6,528 nt of DNA from an uncultured Clostridia bacterium (GCA_946497265.1 CAMMKL010000124.1:1-6528); one strand, 5' to 3'. Positions 1-5,858 are shown, counted from the first letter of the stretch. Notes: generated by a model from the sequence alone, not told the origin. Program-made: numbers and translations.

Positions 1-576
1 CCCGCAATGCAGGCAGTGTTCCCGCTCAATCACGACGGGCTTTCGGGTTATATCAATGCACTTCTGCGGGCATTTGGAATAACATCGTTTACAGCCGATA
101 CACTTATCCGTCACAAAGTAGCCGTTTTCCTTTGCCTGTGCGCCGCCAAAAGAAAAGTTTGTCCGCTCAATCGGAAATTTGGAGAGGTCAAACCATTCGC
201 CGGTTCCTTCATAGACTTTAAAAACCGTGAGGGCACTGCGGGAGCGCGTGTCAGGATATATGCTCTGCATATATGGGTTCTTTCGGAACAGGTCAGGCAG
301 CCTGTCCGAGCCGATCTCCTTCGCCTTGCCCTGTACCGACACTGCCACGCAGGATAGAGTATCTTCCCCTTTCATGGCGGTAAAAGCAATATCGTCATTG
401 GCCTTCAAACGGTCATAAAAGCCTTTGCCTTTTGCAGTCAGAAAATAAAGGCCGTTTTCATCGTAGTCCATGATGTCGATGGCGCAGGTGACGGGCCGCC
501 CCTCGCTGTCCACCGTGGCAAAAACGGTGGAGTGGATTTTCTCCACGATATACTGCAAGTAATCTTTTGTCTGCAT
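1..576 (-). CDS. PPOX-fold FMN-binding protein fused to a 2[4Fe-4S] ferredoxin domain (C-terminus off the edge)
   Basis: My translation of the minus strand from the ATG at 576-574 is open for 192 codons to the window edge, so the gene is partial at its C-terminus. Residues about 1-135 resemble the pyridoxamine 5'-phosphate oxidase-like split barrel (STVFATVDSEGRPVTCAID near the N-terminus, then GLYFLTAKGKGFYDRL), a fold that usually binds FMN. Residues 159-169 read CIGCKRCYSKC followed by P, the CxxCxxCxxxCP signature of a [4Fe-4S] cluster. A second motif begins at C188-x-x-C191-G and is cut off by the edge. The likely role is a cytoplasmic flavin/iron-sulfur redox protein moving electrons between the clusters and FMN; the substrate is unknown. 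The start is supported by AGGAGG 8 bases upstream, inside the ribU stop region. The gap to ribU is 10 bases, so the two are almost certainly co-transcribed and under the FMN riboswitch. Confidence 0.88.
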   Translation of the reverse strand, partial: MQTKDYLQYIVEKIHSTVFATVDSEGRPVTCAIDIMDYDENGLYFLTAKGKGFYDRLKANDDIAFTAMKGEDTLSCVAVSVQGKAKEIGSDRLPDLFRKNPYMQSIYPDTRSRSALTVFKVYEGTGEWFDLSKFPIERTNFSFGGAQAKENGYFVTDKCIGCKRCYSKCPQKCIDITRKPVVIEREHCLHCG

Positions 577-586
577 AAGGAACCTC

Positions 587-1204
587 CTATTTCTGCCTTC
601 CCTTTAAGATAGGGGTAAGCCGCTTGTAAAGCAACATGGTGACAATGCTAATTCCAATTCCTTTCAGCAAATTAAATGGGAACGCATTGAACAGCACAAC
701 ATCCAATTTGGTCTTGATGAAAGGGATAAACTCACCAAAAGAAGCAATCAGTTGGTCGAGCGGCATAAAGGCCTCAAATACGGGAAGCAGGATAAAATAG
801 TTGACAACGGCTGCAACGATTCCCATGACTACGCCGGCAATCAGGCAGGCAATCACCGCTGTCCTCTTTGTCTTGTGCAAGTTATAGACAATCCCAGCAG
901 ATACTACAAAACTGCTTCCCATGATAAAATTTGCAAGTTCACCGATACCGCCGGTAGAAGAAGTTAATAGCTGCAAAGCGTTTTTTACAAGTTCAATCAA
1001 TACGCCAGATACCGGGCCGTATGCAAAGGCTCCAATCAGTGCGGGCAAGTCCGACAAATCCATACGCGCAAACGAAGGAGATAGCGGAACAGGAAATTCA
1101 AAAAAGGCAAGCACAAAGGCGATGGCAGAAAGTACGGCGGTCATTGTGAGCATACGCACATTCTGGATCGATGATTTCTTTTGGACAGCAATTGTTTTCT
1201 CCAT
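587..1204 (-). CDS. ribU: Riboflavin ECF transporter substrate-binding (S) component RibU
   Basis: This 205-residue, very hydrophobic protein matches the usual length of RibU, the membrane S component that captures riboflavin and works with a shared EcfA/EcfA'/EcfT energy module, which is not in this window. Hydrophobic segments lie at about 19-37, 54-73, 91-109, 115-140 and 165-194, consistent with the six-helix S-component fold. The stretch from about residue 61 to 97 (AYGPVSGVLIELVKNALQLL, then SSTGGIGELANFIMG) is the characteristic RibU region. The N-terminus is short and basic (KTIAVQKKSS), as expected for a cytoplasmic end. The ATG at 1204-1202 has AGGAGA upstream at 1213-1208. An FMN riboswitch and terminator lie directly upstream, which independently supports riboflavin as the substrate. 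The next gene downstream encodes a predicted flavoprotein, so uptake and use of flavin appear to be coupled in one transcript. Confidence 0.93.
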   Translation of the reverse strand: MEKTIAVQKKSSIQNVRMLTMTAVLSAIAFVLAFFEFPVPLSPSFARMDLSDLPALIGAFAYGPVSGVLIELVKNALQLLTSSTGGIGELANFIMGSSFVVSAGIVYNLHKTKRTAVIACLIAGVVMGIVAAVVNYFILLPVFEAFMPLDQLIASFGEFIPFIKTKLDVVLFNAFPFNLLKGIGISIVTMLLYKRLTPILKGRQK

Positions 1205-1233
1205 AATTCTCCTATTGAGATATGATTTGGATT

Positions 1234-1276
1234 AAGAACAAGCCCCGCAAAGTCTGACACTTGCGGGGCTGTTCTT
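1234..1276 (-). terminator. Riboswitch expression platform: intrinsic terminator before ribU
   Basis: Read on the minus strand, AAGAACAGCCCCGCAA (1276-1261) pairs with TTGCGGGGCTTGTTCTT (1250-1234) around a 10-base loop, with one unpaired base. The end of the 3' arm is T-rich. The hairpin lies 3 bases after the riboswitch and 29 bases before the ribU start. This is the position expected of a terminator that forms when FMN is bound and stops transcription before ribU. Confidence 0.85.
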
Positions 1277-1279
1277 GTC

Positions 1280-1395
1280 ATATCCTCTCTCGTCCGGACT
1301 ATTCCCGTCGGTAACGGGATTGCACCGTTTCGGCTGCGCCTGCAGTTCGCAGACTGTCACTGTCGGTCAGGGATTTCAACTTGCCCCGAAGATAT
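1280..1395 (-). promoter_or_regulatory. FMN riboswitch (RFN element)
   Basis: On the minus strand the sequence carries the conserved blocks of the RFN element in order: TCTTCGGGGCA, TGAAATCCCTGACCGACAGT, GACAGTCTGCGA, then CCGACGGGAATAGTCCGGAC and GAGAGA. The two ends, ATATC and GATAT, pair to form helix P1. FMN binding to this aptamer is known to turn off riboflavin synthesis or uptake genes, here probably through the terminator at 1276-1234. Its 5' end is only 14 bases beyond the stop codon of the upstream PPOX-like gene. Its promoter must therefore lie within the 3' end of that gene (a TATAAC box at 1421-1416 is a candidate, but I see no good -35), or the transcript comes from the promoter at about 1876. 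Confidence 0.96.
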
Positions 1396-1409
1396 TGGGG
1401 AAATTCTGC

Positions 1410-1811
1410 TTAGAGGTTATACTCCTTTGGCGGGTTTCCGGAGAAGTCAGCGATTACGGCACGAGCGTCCTTCAGATAAAACACTTCAAAGATGGGGTTG
1501 GTGGCCTCGCCGTACTGCCCCTTGACGATGGGGTTTTGGATACACATTTCCTTGGCAGCCATGTTGTTCTCAAACACGGCCTCGCCGTTCAGGCGAATCC
1601 ACGCATAGGCCGGACTGGAAACGGAAACCTCAATATTGGGGTTCTGCTACATGTCCGCGTAGACTTCCTTCTGGTTGTTGGTGCAGAACCACAATTTGCC
1701 GTCCATCTCACCGGCAAACATGAAGGGGCGGCACTTGGCCTTTCCGTCACGGCCTACGGTAGCCAGATACTGTACGGGATTTTCCTGCAAAAACTTTACG
1801 ACTTCGTTCAT
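1410..1811 (-). pseudogene. PPOX-family (pyridoxamine 5'-phosphate oxidase-like) flavoprotein gene with an in-frame TAG
   Basis: Reading the minus strand from the ATG at 1811-1809 gives 133 codons ending at TAA (1412-1410), with a single TAG at 1649-1647 as codon 55. Before it is MNEVVKFLQENPVQYLATVG, then RDGKAKCRPFMF and LWFCTNNQKEVYADM. After it the same frame continues as QNPNIEVSVSSPAYAWIRLN and ends FSGNPPKEYNL. Together this is a full-length small PPOX split-barrel protein of the kind that binds FMN. GGAGG lies at 1824-1820, 8 bases before the start, and a TATAAT box lies at 1876-1871. No other frame disruption is visible, so either the gene was inactivated recently by one base change, the stop is read through, or there is a sequencing error. 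CAG-to-TAG is one possibility. If the stop is real, the product would be a 54-residue fragment lacking the second half of the barrel. It is divergent from the HxlR regulator gene, which probably controlled it. Confidence 0.85.
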
Positions 1812-1849
1812 GATGAATACCTCCTGATTTTGAATGTGGTTTTGGGGGA

Positions 1850-1902
1850 TTGCAATTTTTATCTTGCAAGATTATAATAAATCCGTAAGCACCGATTGTA
1901 AA
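1850..1902. promoter_or_regulatory. Overlapping divergent promoters for the PPOX-like gene and hxlR
   Basis: The plus strand at 1871-1878 reads ATTATAAT, which contains TATAAT on both strands. Minus-strand TATAAT at 1876-1871 faces the PPOX-like gene; its best -35 is TTTACA at 1902-1897, but the spacer of 20 is long. Plus-strand TATAAT at 1873-1878 has TTGCAA at 1850-1855 with a 17-base spacer and faces hxlR, giving a leader of about 75 bases. The two -10 boxes nearly coincide, so the promoters would compete for polymerase. The assignments come from motif inspection only. Confidence 0.5.
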
Positions 1903-1910
1903 GTAAGCAC
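1885..1910 (+). promoter_or_regulatory. Candidate HxlR operator: two direct copies of GTAAGCAC
   Basis: GTAAGCAC occurs at 1885-1892 and again at 1903-1910, an 18-base period, between the divergent genes. The first copy lies just upstream of the minus-strand -10 box, and both lie near the predicted start of the hxlR transcript. HxlR-type dimers are known to bind direct or inverted repeats in their own divergent promoters. That this pair is the site used here is an inference. Confidence 0.4.
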
Positions 1911-1960
1911 TTTATTGTGCCGTAGTTACCAAAAAGAAACTATTAAAAGGAAGTGATACC

Positions 1961-2287
1961 ATGCAGCAAGCAAAAGAGTTGCCCGCCTGCCCGGTAGAAA
2001 CTACGCTCATGCTGATAGGTGATAAGTGGAAAGTCCTCATTCTGCGTGACCTCATGCCGGGGACAAAGCGGTTCGGGGAATTAAAGAAATCCATCGGCAG
2101 CGTGTCGCAGAAAGTATTGACTGCCCAGCTTCGGGATATGGAGGAAAAAGGGCTTGTCAGCCGACATGTATACGCAGAGGTGCCGCCACGGGTTGAATAC
2201 AGCTTGACGGACCTGGGGAAAAGTTTAAAACCCATACTGGACGCGATGTGGACATGGGGAGAAGGCTACAAAGCGCAAAATAGTTAA
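1961..2287 (+). CDS. HxlR-family winged-helix transcriptional regulator
   Basis: The 108-residue product has the length and sequence features of HxlR/YodB regulators. It has a cysteine near the N-terminus in PACPVE (Cys10), then TLMLIGDKWKVLILRDL at about 15-31, the RFGEL motif at 37-41, a recognition helix around SQKVLTAQLRDMEEKGLV (49-66), and a wing ending PPRVEYSLTDLGKSL. In family members such as YodB and HypR the N-terminal cysteine senses quinones, aldehydes or disulfide stress. Cys10 is correctly placed for that, but the signal here is unknown. The start is supported by AAGGAAG at 1947-1953. Its divergent neighbour is the interrupted PPOX-like flavoprotein gene, the usual arrangement of a regulator and its redox-enzyme target. 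A strong terminator follows within 5 bases of the stop. Confidence 0.93.
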   Translation: MQQAKELPACPVETTLMLIGDKWKVLILRDLMPGTKRFGELKKSIGSVSQKVLTAQLRDMEEKGLVSRHVYAEVPPRVEYSLTDLGKSLKPILDAMWTWGEGYKAQNS

Positions 2288-2291
2288 AAAT

Positions 2292-2325
2292 ATAACGGGG
2301 CAGATTTTAAAATCTGCCCCGTTAT
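2292..2325. terminator. Perfect palindromic bidirectional terminator between hxlR and hflX
   Basis: Two 17-base arms (2292-2308 and 2309-2325) are exact reverse complements, with GGGGCAGA in the middle of the stem. A T-rich tail follows on each strand: TTTAA on plus after 2325, and a run of five T on minus at 2290-2286. It ends hxlR on the plus strand. It is also the first convincing stop for transcripts leaving hflX on the minus strand, since 2326-2521 contains no better hairpin and no gene that I can support. Confidence 0.88.
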
Positions 2326-2521
2326 TTTAATCGAAATAAATGGGATGCCGTCTATCTGTCTTGTGTGTTACTTTATGGCACATGGGCATTTATTTAAAAA
2401 CTTAAGCGGCTCCCATCTTCCGTTTAACTGAATTCCATTCACTGAAAAATGTTTCACGCTCTTTGCATGGGGAAATGGAAAAGTTCACGTTTATCCGCGC
2501 GGAATTTTCCACATTTTGCGG

Positions 2522-3772
2522 TCATTCGGTTAAAAACTCTTTCACCCTTGCATACATCTTTTCATCCACAAGGGCGGTAACGGCAAGGCCATCGGCCATA
2601 TATTCCTCACTCAGCAAAGCGGCCTTCCGCCGAAGCTCTGCGGCTATCCCAGCGTGGGCAAACGGCAATAATAACGATACCCTCTGTAGTTTTATAGGCA
2701 GATGATCCTCAATGGACTGCAGCAGCTCCGGTATCCCCGTACCCAGCTTGGCGGAAATGCGCACCGCGCCGCCGACCATCGGCATGTCGTTGATCGCGGG
2801 CAAAAGGTCGCACTTGTTCAAAACCGGGATAATGGGCGTACCGGCGCAGCCAAGCTCCTCCAAAAGCTTACGGGTCACCTCCAGGTGCACGCCGGCCTCC
2901 TCGCTGGAAGCATCGCACACATTCAGGATGATATCCGCAAGCGCAGCCTCTTCCAAAGTGGAATGGAACGCCTCTACCAAATGGTGCGGCAGGCGGCGTA
3001 CCAGTCCTACGGTATCAATCAGCATCACGCTCACGCCGCTGGGCAGCTTGAGCGCGCGGGAGGTAGGGTCCAGGGTGGCGAACAGCTTATTTTCCGCCAA
3101 TACGCCTGCCTGGGTCAGGGTATTCATCAGGGTCGATTTTCCAGCATTGGTATAACCCACAATCGCCGTGGTAACGATTCCATCTTTTTGACGGCGGCGG
3201 CGAAGCTGGCCGCGATGCCGGGCAAGCTCGGATAGTTGTTTTTTCAGGTTTTCCACTCTCCGGCGGATGTGCCTACGGTCGGTTTCCAGTTTGCTTTCAC
3301 CCGGGCCACGGGTGCCGATGCCTCCGCCCAAACGGGAAAGCGCCAGCCCCTTGCCGGTCAGTCGCGGAAGCAGATATTTCAACTGCGCCAGCTCCACCTG
3401 CAGCTTTCCTTCCGCAGTATGCGCACGGGAGGCAAAGATATCCAGGATCAAGGTGGTGCGGTCAATCACGCGTACATCGGTTTCCGCCTCCAAATTCCGG
3501 ATCTGGGTGGGGCTTAGTTCGCAGTCAAAGATCATCAGGCTGATTTCGTTGGCGATGCAGTATGCTTTGATTTCCTCTAATCGGCCGGAACCCACACAGG
3601 TGGCGGCGTCCGGTTTTTCCCTTTTCTGTATAAGGGAACCGACCGGCAGGGCCCCCGCGCTTTCCGTTAGCTCATACAGTTCCCGCAAGGAGGCCTCGGC
3701 GTCAAATTCACCGGTATCCACACTTACCAGCAAGGCTTGTTCCGGATGGATGGTATTTTCAAAAAACGGCAT
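2522..3772 (-). CDS. hflX: Ribosome-associated GTPase HflX
   Basis: The 416-residue protein has the HflX architecture. An N-terminal nucleotide-binding-like domain (about 10-115) is followed by a helical linker carrying the family signature GGGIGTRGPGESKLE (149-163), an arginine-rich coiled segment (about 165-196), and the GTPase domain. The G motifs are all visible: GYTNAGKS (G1, 206-213), FATLDPT (G2, 231-237), DTVG (G3, 253-256), NKCD (G4, 319-322) and SAK (G5, 340-342). A short C-terminal domain ends VKEFLTE. HflX binds the 50S subunit, splits stalled 70S ribosomes and aids recovery from stress. The length matches the family (E. coli about 426). The start at 3772 lies 3 bases after the stop of the upstream membrane-protein gene and has only a weak AGAAAGAG upstream, which suggests translational coupling. 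Confidence 0.97.
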   Translation of the reverse strand: MPFFENTIHPEQALLVSVDTGEFDAEASLRELYELTESAGALPVGSLIQKREKPDAATCVGSGRLEEIKAYCIANEISLMIFDCELSPTQIRNLEAETDVRVIDRTTLILDIFASRAHTAEGKLQVELAQLKYLLPRLTGKGLALSRLGGGIGTRGPGESKLETDRRHIRRRVENLKKQLSELARHRGQLRRRRQKDGIVTTAIVGYTNAGKSTLMNTLTQAGVLAENKLFATLDPTSRALKLPSGVSVMLIDTVGLVRRLPHHLVEAFHSTLEEAALADIILNVCDASSEEAGVHLEVTRKLLEELGCAGTPIIPVLNKCDLLPAINDMPMVGGAVRISAKLGTGIPELLQSIEDHLPIKLQRVSLLLPFAHAGIAAELRRKAALLSEEYMADGLAVTALVDEKMYARVKEFLTE

Positions 3773-3775
3773 GTA

Positions 3776-4417
3776 TCACTCTTTCTGATCCTCTTGCTCA
3801 TCGGCCTCCGTGCCGGGGTTTTCTTCCTGGGCATCCTCTTCGCCTTCTCCGGAATCCCCTTCTTCGGAAGCTTCTGCGGGATCGTTCTCAATTTCAGGGT
3901 CTTCTGCTTCTTCAGTTTTCTTTTCGTCCGCAGCCTCTTCCGGTTGCGTCAGGCCAAAGGTGTTTTCTTCGTCCTCCTGCTCATGCTCCTTCTCTGCTTC
4001 GGTCACCGGCACAGAACGTTCGTAGCCGCTCACAAAGGTATAGGGGATGCCGTAGCCCAACATAACATAGCTCAGGATCTGCAAGGTGCTGGAACCCTGA
4101 ATTTCAGTGCTCCAGGGCAACCCGGGCGCCAAAGAGGCCAGCAGGATATAAATGCCGGGCAGCACCATTAAAATAAGTACGCTCAGGCTGAAACGGCGGA
4201 TTTGTTTGCCCTCGCCCACGCGGGTGGCGTAGAACAGCAGCAAGCCAAACACGATATAGAGGGCGGCGGCCGTCAGGAGCCGGAGCGTGTAATCCGGGAT
4301 CGTGCTGATCCAGGAGCTGATGAAATACATACAGACCACATATGCAATTACTAGGAACGCGGACAGAAATTGGTTCAGGCGTGCTTCCTTCTGCGGGGTG
4401 GACGGGTTGATTTTCAT
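3776..4417 (-). CDS. Unrecognised four-helix membrane protein with a long acidic C-terminal tail
   Basis: I do not recognise this 213-residue protein as a named family. Four hydrophobic segments are clear, at about 17-36, 44-64, 77-97 and 112-130, with a basic patch between the second and third (KQIRR, 71-75). That patch and the positive-inside rule favour a cytoplasmic N-terminus and C-terminus. From residue 139 to the end the protein is low complexity and highly charged, with 35 Asp/Glu among 75 residues and few hydrophobic residues, so it is probably disordered. There is no signal peptide or catalytic motif that I can see. GGAGGAG lies 7 bases before the ATG, and a promoter lies about 40 bases upstream. 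It sits between prmA and hflX, both acting on ribosomes, and its stop is 3 bases from the hflX start. A role connected with translation or the membrane is a guess from position only. Confidence 0.85.
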   Translation of the reverse strand: MKINPSTPQKEARLNQFLSAFLVIAYVVCMYFISSWISTIPDYTLRLLTAAALYIVFGLLLFYATRVGEGKQIRRFSLSVLILMVLPGIYILLASLAPGLPWSTEIQGSSTLQILSYVMLGYGIPYTFVSGYERSVPVTEAEKEHEQEDEENTFGLTQPEEAADEKKTEEAEDPEIENDPAEASEEGDSGEGEEDAQEENPGTEADEQEDQKE

Positions 4418-4454
4418 AATGAACTCCTCCAGTTTATTATCATAATTTTAGATG

Positions 4455-4463
4455 ATTATATCA
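4455..4463 (-). promoter_or_regulatory. Extended -10 promoter before the membrane-protein gene and hflX
   Basis: The minus strand reads TGATATAAT, a TG-N-TATAAT extended -10 box, in the 80-base gap after prmA. No good -35 lies 17 bases upstream, which extended -10 promoters can tolerate. It would start transcripts near 4448, about 30 bases before the ATG. I see no convincing terminator after prmA, so readthrough from prmA is also likely. Confidence 0.5.
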
Positions 4464-4497
4464 CATATATTTGACAGCTGCGTGAAAAACGCGCAAA

Positions 4498-5418
4498 TTA
4501 ATGCCTATATTTCGCTGCCAGCGCCACCCAACCCTTTTCTTCAAGCCGCTCGATGACTTCAAATTTGCTTTCTACCGCCTGCAAGACGTCATCGAGGCGG
4601 GTGTCGATGATCCCGCTCATCAAATAAACGGTATCGGGATACATATATGCTTCCACGTCTCCGGTCAGCTTTATGATCACATCGGCTACGATATTGGCCA
4701 CAACGATGTGGTAGCTCCCGGTTACCTTCTCCGTCAGATTGCCGCAAATCGCGGTAAAACGGCTGTCCACCCCGTTTAATCGGGCATTTTCCACCGCGGT
4801 CTTTACAGCAAGCTCGTCAATATCCACGCCGACCGCTTTACCGGCGCCCAAAAGGAGGGCGGCCACCGCCAGAATTCCGCTGCCGCAGCCTATGTCCAGT
4901 ACCGTACAGCCCGGAAACACATAGCGCTCCAAAAGCTTAAGGCAAAGGCGGGTTGTCTCATGGGTGCCCGTACCGAACGCCAGGCCGGGTTCCAGGTTGA
5001 GCACCGTCCGGCCCTGTGCCTCGGGTAACTCCTCCCAAGCAGGCCGGATGAGAAGTTTTTCCCCAACCGGGATTGGATGAAAATACTTCTTCCAGTTGTT
5101 TATCCAATCCTCTTCTTCACAACCGGCGGTGTCCAGACTGTAGTTTATCCCTTCCTCACACAAACGCTCCTGTAGAAACGCTGCGGCCTCCGCCGGGTTT
5201 TCCTCAGGACTGATGTATACATGCACCACACCTTTGGTCCTGTCTTTTTGCAGCAACTCCTCATCAATCAGATCAATATGGGCAATCTCCCACGCTTCCT
5301 CCTCCAGATGGGAATAGTCTTCTACATAAATGCCGTAGGGCACCACCATTTGCGCAATGTCCCCGGCACGTTCCACATCCTTGGCGGGTACTGTAATCAT
5401 CAGTTCGGTCCATTCCAT
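4498..5418 (-). CDS. prmA: Ribosomal protein L11 methyltransferase PrmA
   Basis: The 306-residue protein uses S-adenosylmethionine to methylate ribosomal protein L11. An N-terminal L11-recognition domain (about 1-100, opening MEWTELMITVP) is followed by EEDWINNWKKYFHPIPVGE (102-120), a segment typical of Firmicute PrmA. The catalytic domain contains EPGLAFGTGTHETT (143-156), the SAM-binding loop DIGCGSG (175-181), the acidic end of strand 2 in VDIDE (198-202), and ANIVADVI (241-248) in the position of the substrate-side NIL motif. The length is normal for the family. The start at 5418 has AAAGGAA about 7 bases upstream. The gene is first in a minus-strand cluster followed by a membrane protein gene and hflX, and has its own promoter at about 5537-5509. 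Confidence 0.97.
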   Translation of the reverse strand: MEWTELMITVPAKDVERAGDIAQMVVPYGIYVEDYSHLEEEAWEIAHIDLIDEELLQKDRTKGVVHVYISPEENPAEAAAFLQERLCEEGINYSLDTAGCEEEDWINNWKKYFHPIPVGEKLLIRPAWEELPEAQGRTVLNLEPGLAFGTGTHETTRLCLKLLERYVFPGCTVLDIGCGSGILAVAALLLGAGKAVGVDIDELAVKTAVENARLNGVDSRFTAICGNLTEKVTGSYHIVVANIVADVIIKLTGDVEAYMYPDTVYLMSGIIDTRLDDVLQAVESKFEVIERLEEKGWVALAAKYRH

Positions 5419-5454
5419 AAAGTTCCTTTCCCATTCCTTTCTATGCCATTAAGT

Positions 5455-5463
5455 CCCCCCCCC
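5455..5463 (-). repeat. G9 homopolymer in the prmA leader
   Basis: Nine consecutive C on the plus strand give nine G in the prmA messenger leader, 36 bases before the start codon and about 40 bases after the predicted transcription start. Such tracts are prone to slippage. Here a length change would alter the untranslated leader and not the reading frame. Confidence 0.9.
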
Positions 5464-5508
5464 GCCTGTTTTGTGAAACGAAGGGTGTTTGCTTTGATGC
5501 ATGAGCAC

Positions 5509-5537
5509 ATTATATCCTATTTCCCTTCATGGTACAA
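5509..5537 (-). promoter_or_regulatory. Promoter of prmA
   Basis: On the minus strand TTGTAC (5537-5532) and a perfect TATAAT (5514-5509) are 17 bases apart, which predicts a start near 5502 and a leader of about 84 bases. A 5-base inverted repeat, ATGGT-ACA-ACCAT (5529-5541), overlaps the -35 box and could be an operator, but arms this short can arise by chance. Confidence 0.6.
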
Positions 5538-5541
5538 CCAT

Positions 5542-5831
5542 AAGGCTTTTTCCGTCGTTAACCGACCATTTTAAAAAATATGCGCAGACGGCCCTATCCA
5601 AAAATGCAAGTCGAGAAAGAAGACGGAATTTTTTATAAAATTCAGGAAACAATTTTGCTCTCCACTTTTCCCCAAAGGGAAGCACATTCAAAAGCACAAA
5701 TTCCCGCATTAAAATAAAAATCTATTTTATGTGATAAAATATCACAAAAATCGCCCTTATACAGTCAATAAATATACCTTTATTCCACTTTTTTGTGCAA
5801 CATCCCCATATAGTGTGTAGAATGGTTGTCA
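5542..5831. other. AT-rich divergent intergenic stretch with small dyads, no supported gene
   Basis: Between the prmA promoter and the padR promoter I find no gene with a ribosome binding site. A 60-codon minus-strand frame (5709-5527) lacks an RBS and family resemblance and overlaps the prmA promoter. Two dyads stand out: GAATTTT-N4-AAAATTC at 5626-5643, and TGTGATA-AAA-TATCACA at 5730-5746. The second has 7-base arms and resembles sites for CRP/FNR-like dimers, although the spacing is one base longer than the CRP consensus. It also overlaps a TG-N-TAAAAT extended -10 candidate at 5732-5740. Confidence 0.5.
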
Positions 5832-5858
5832 GTGTTATGTATTGATTTCATTTAACAC
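5832..5858 (+). promoter_or_regulatory. Inverted repeat GTGTTA-N15-TAACAC over the padR -35 region
   Basis: Six-base arms at 5832-5837 and 5853-5858 surround the -35 box of padR. PadR proteins commonly repress their own promoter by binding dyads with ATGT/ACAT-like half sites. ATGT (5837-5840) and ACAT (5857-5860) also flank the same -35. This is a candidate autoregulatory operator with no direct proof. Confidence 0.35.

Noticed and set aside
1275..1877. Plus-strand 200-codon open frame across the riboswitch and the PPOX-like gene
   Set aside because: It is antisense to the FMN riboswitch and to a clear PPOX-family frame, has no RBS, and its protein shows no family resemblance.
2339..2391. 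Possible hairpin from AAATG..GGATGCC and GGCACAT..CATTT downstream of hxlR
   Set aside because: The pairing is interrupted, the loop is long, and no T-run follows. The palindrome at 2292-2325 explains termination better.
2404..2524. In-frame extension of hflX past its TGA for 39 codons to a TAA
   Set aside because: An opening of this length is expected fairly often by chance, HflX already has a normal C-terminus and length, and no recoding signal is visible.
2702..3235. Long plus-strand open frames opposite hflX
   Set aside because: They are shadows of a GTPase gene with all G motifs intact on the minus strand.
3737..4171. Hydrophobic plus-strand frame opposite the acidic-tail membrane protein
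   Set aside because: Runs of Phe and Leu arise from reading the complement of Glu/Asp codons; there is no RBS, and the minus-strand gene fits the operon.
4470..4497. Possible terminator after prmA (TGCG/CGCA stem with T5 loop)
   Set aside because: The stem is only about 4 bases and no T-run follows it on the minus strand, so readthrough to the next genes is more likely.
5527..5709. 60-codon minus-strand frame upstream of prmA
   Set aside because: There is no ribosome binding site, no recognisable motif, and its end overlaps the prmA promoter.
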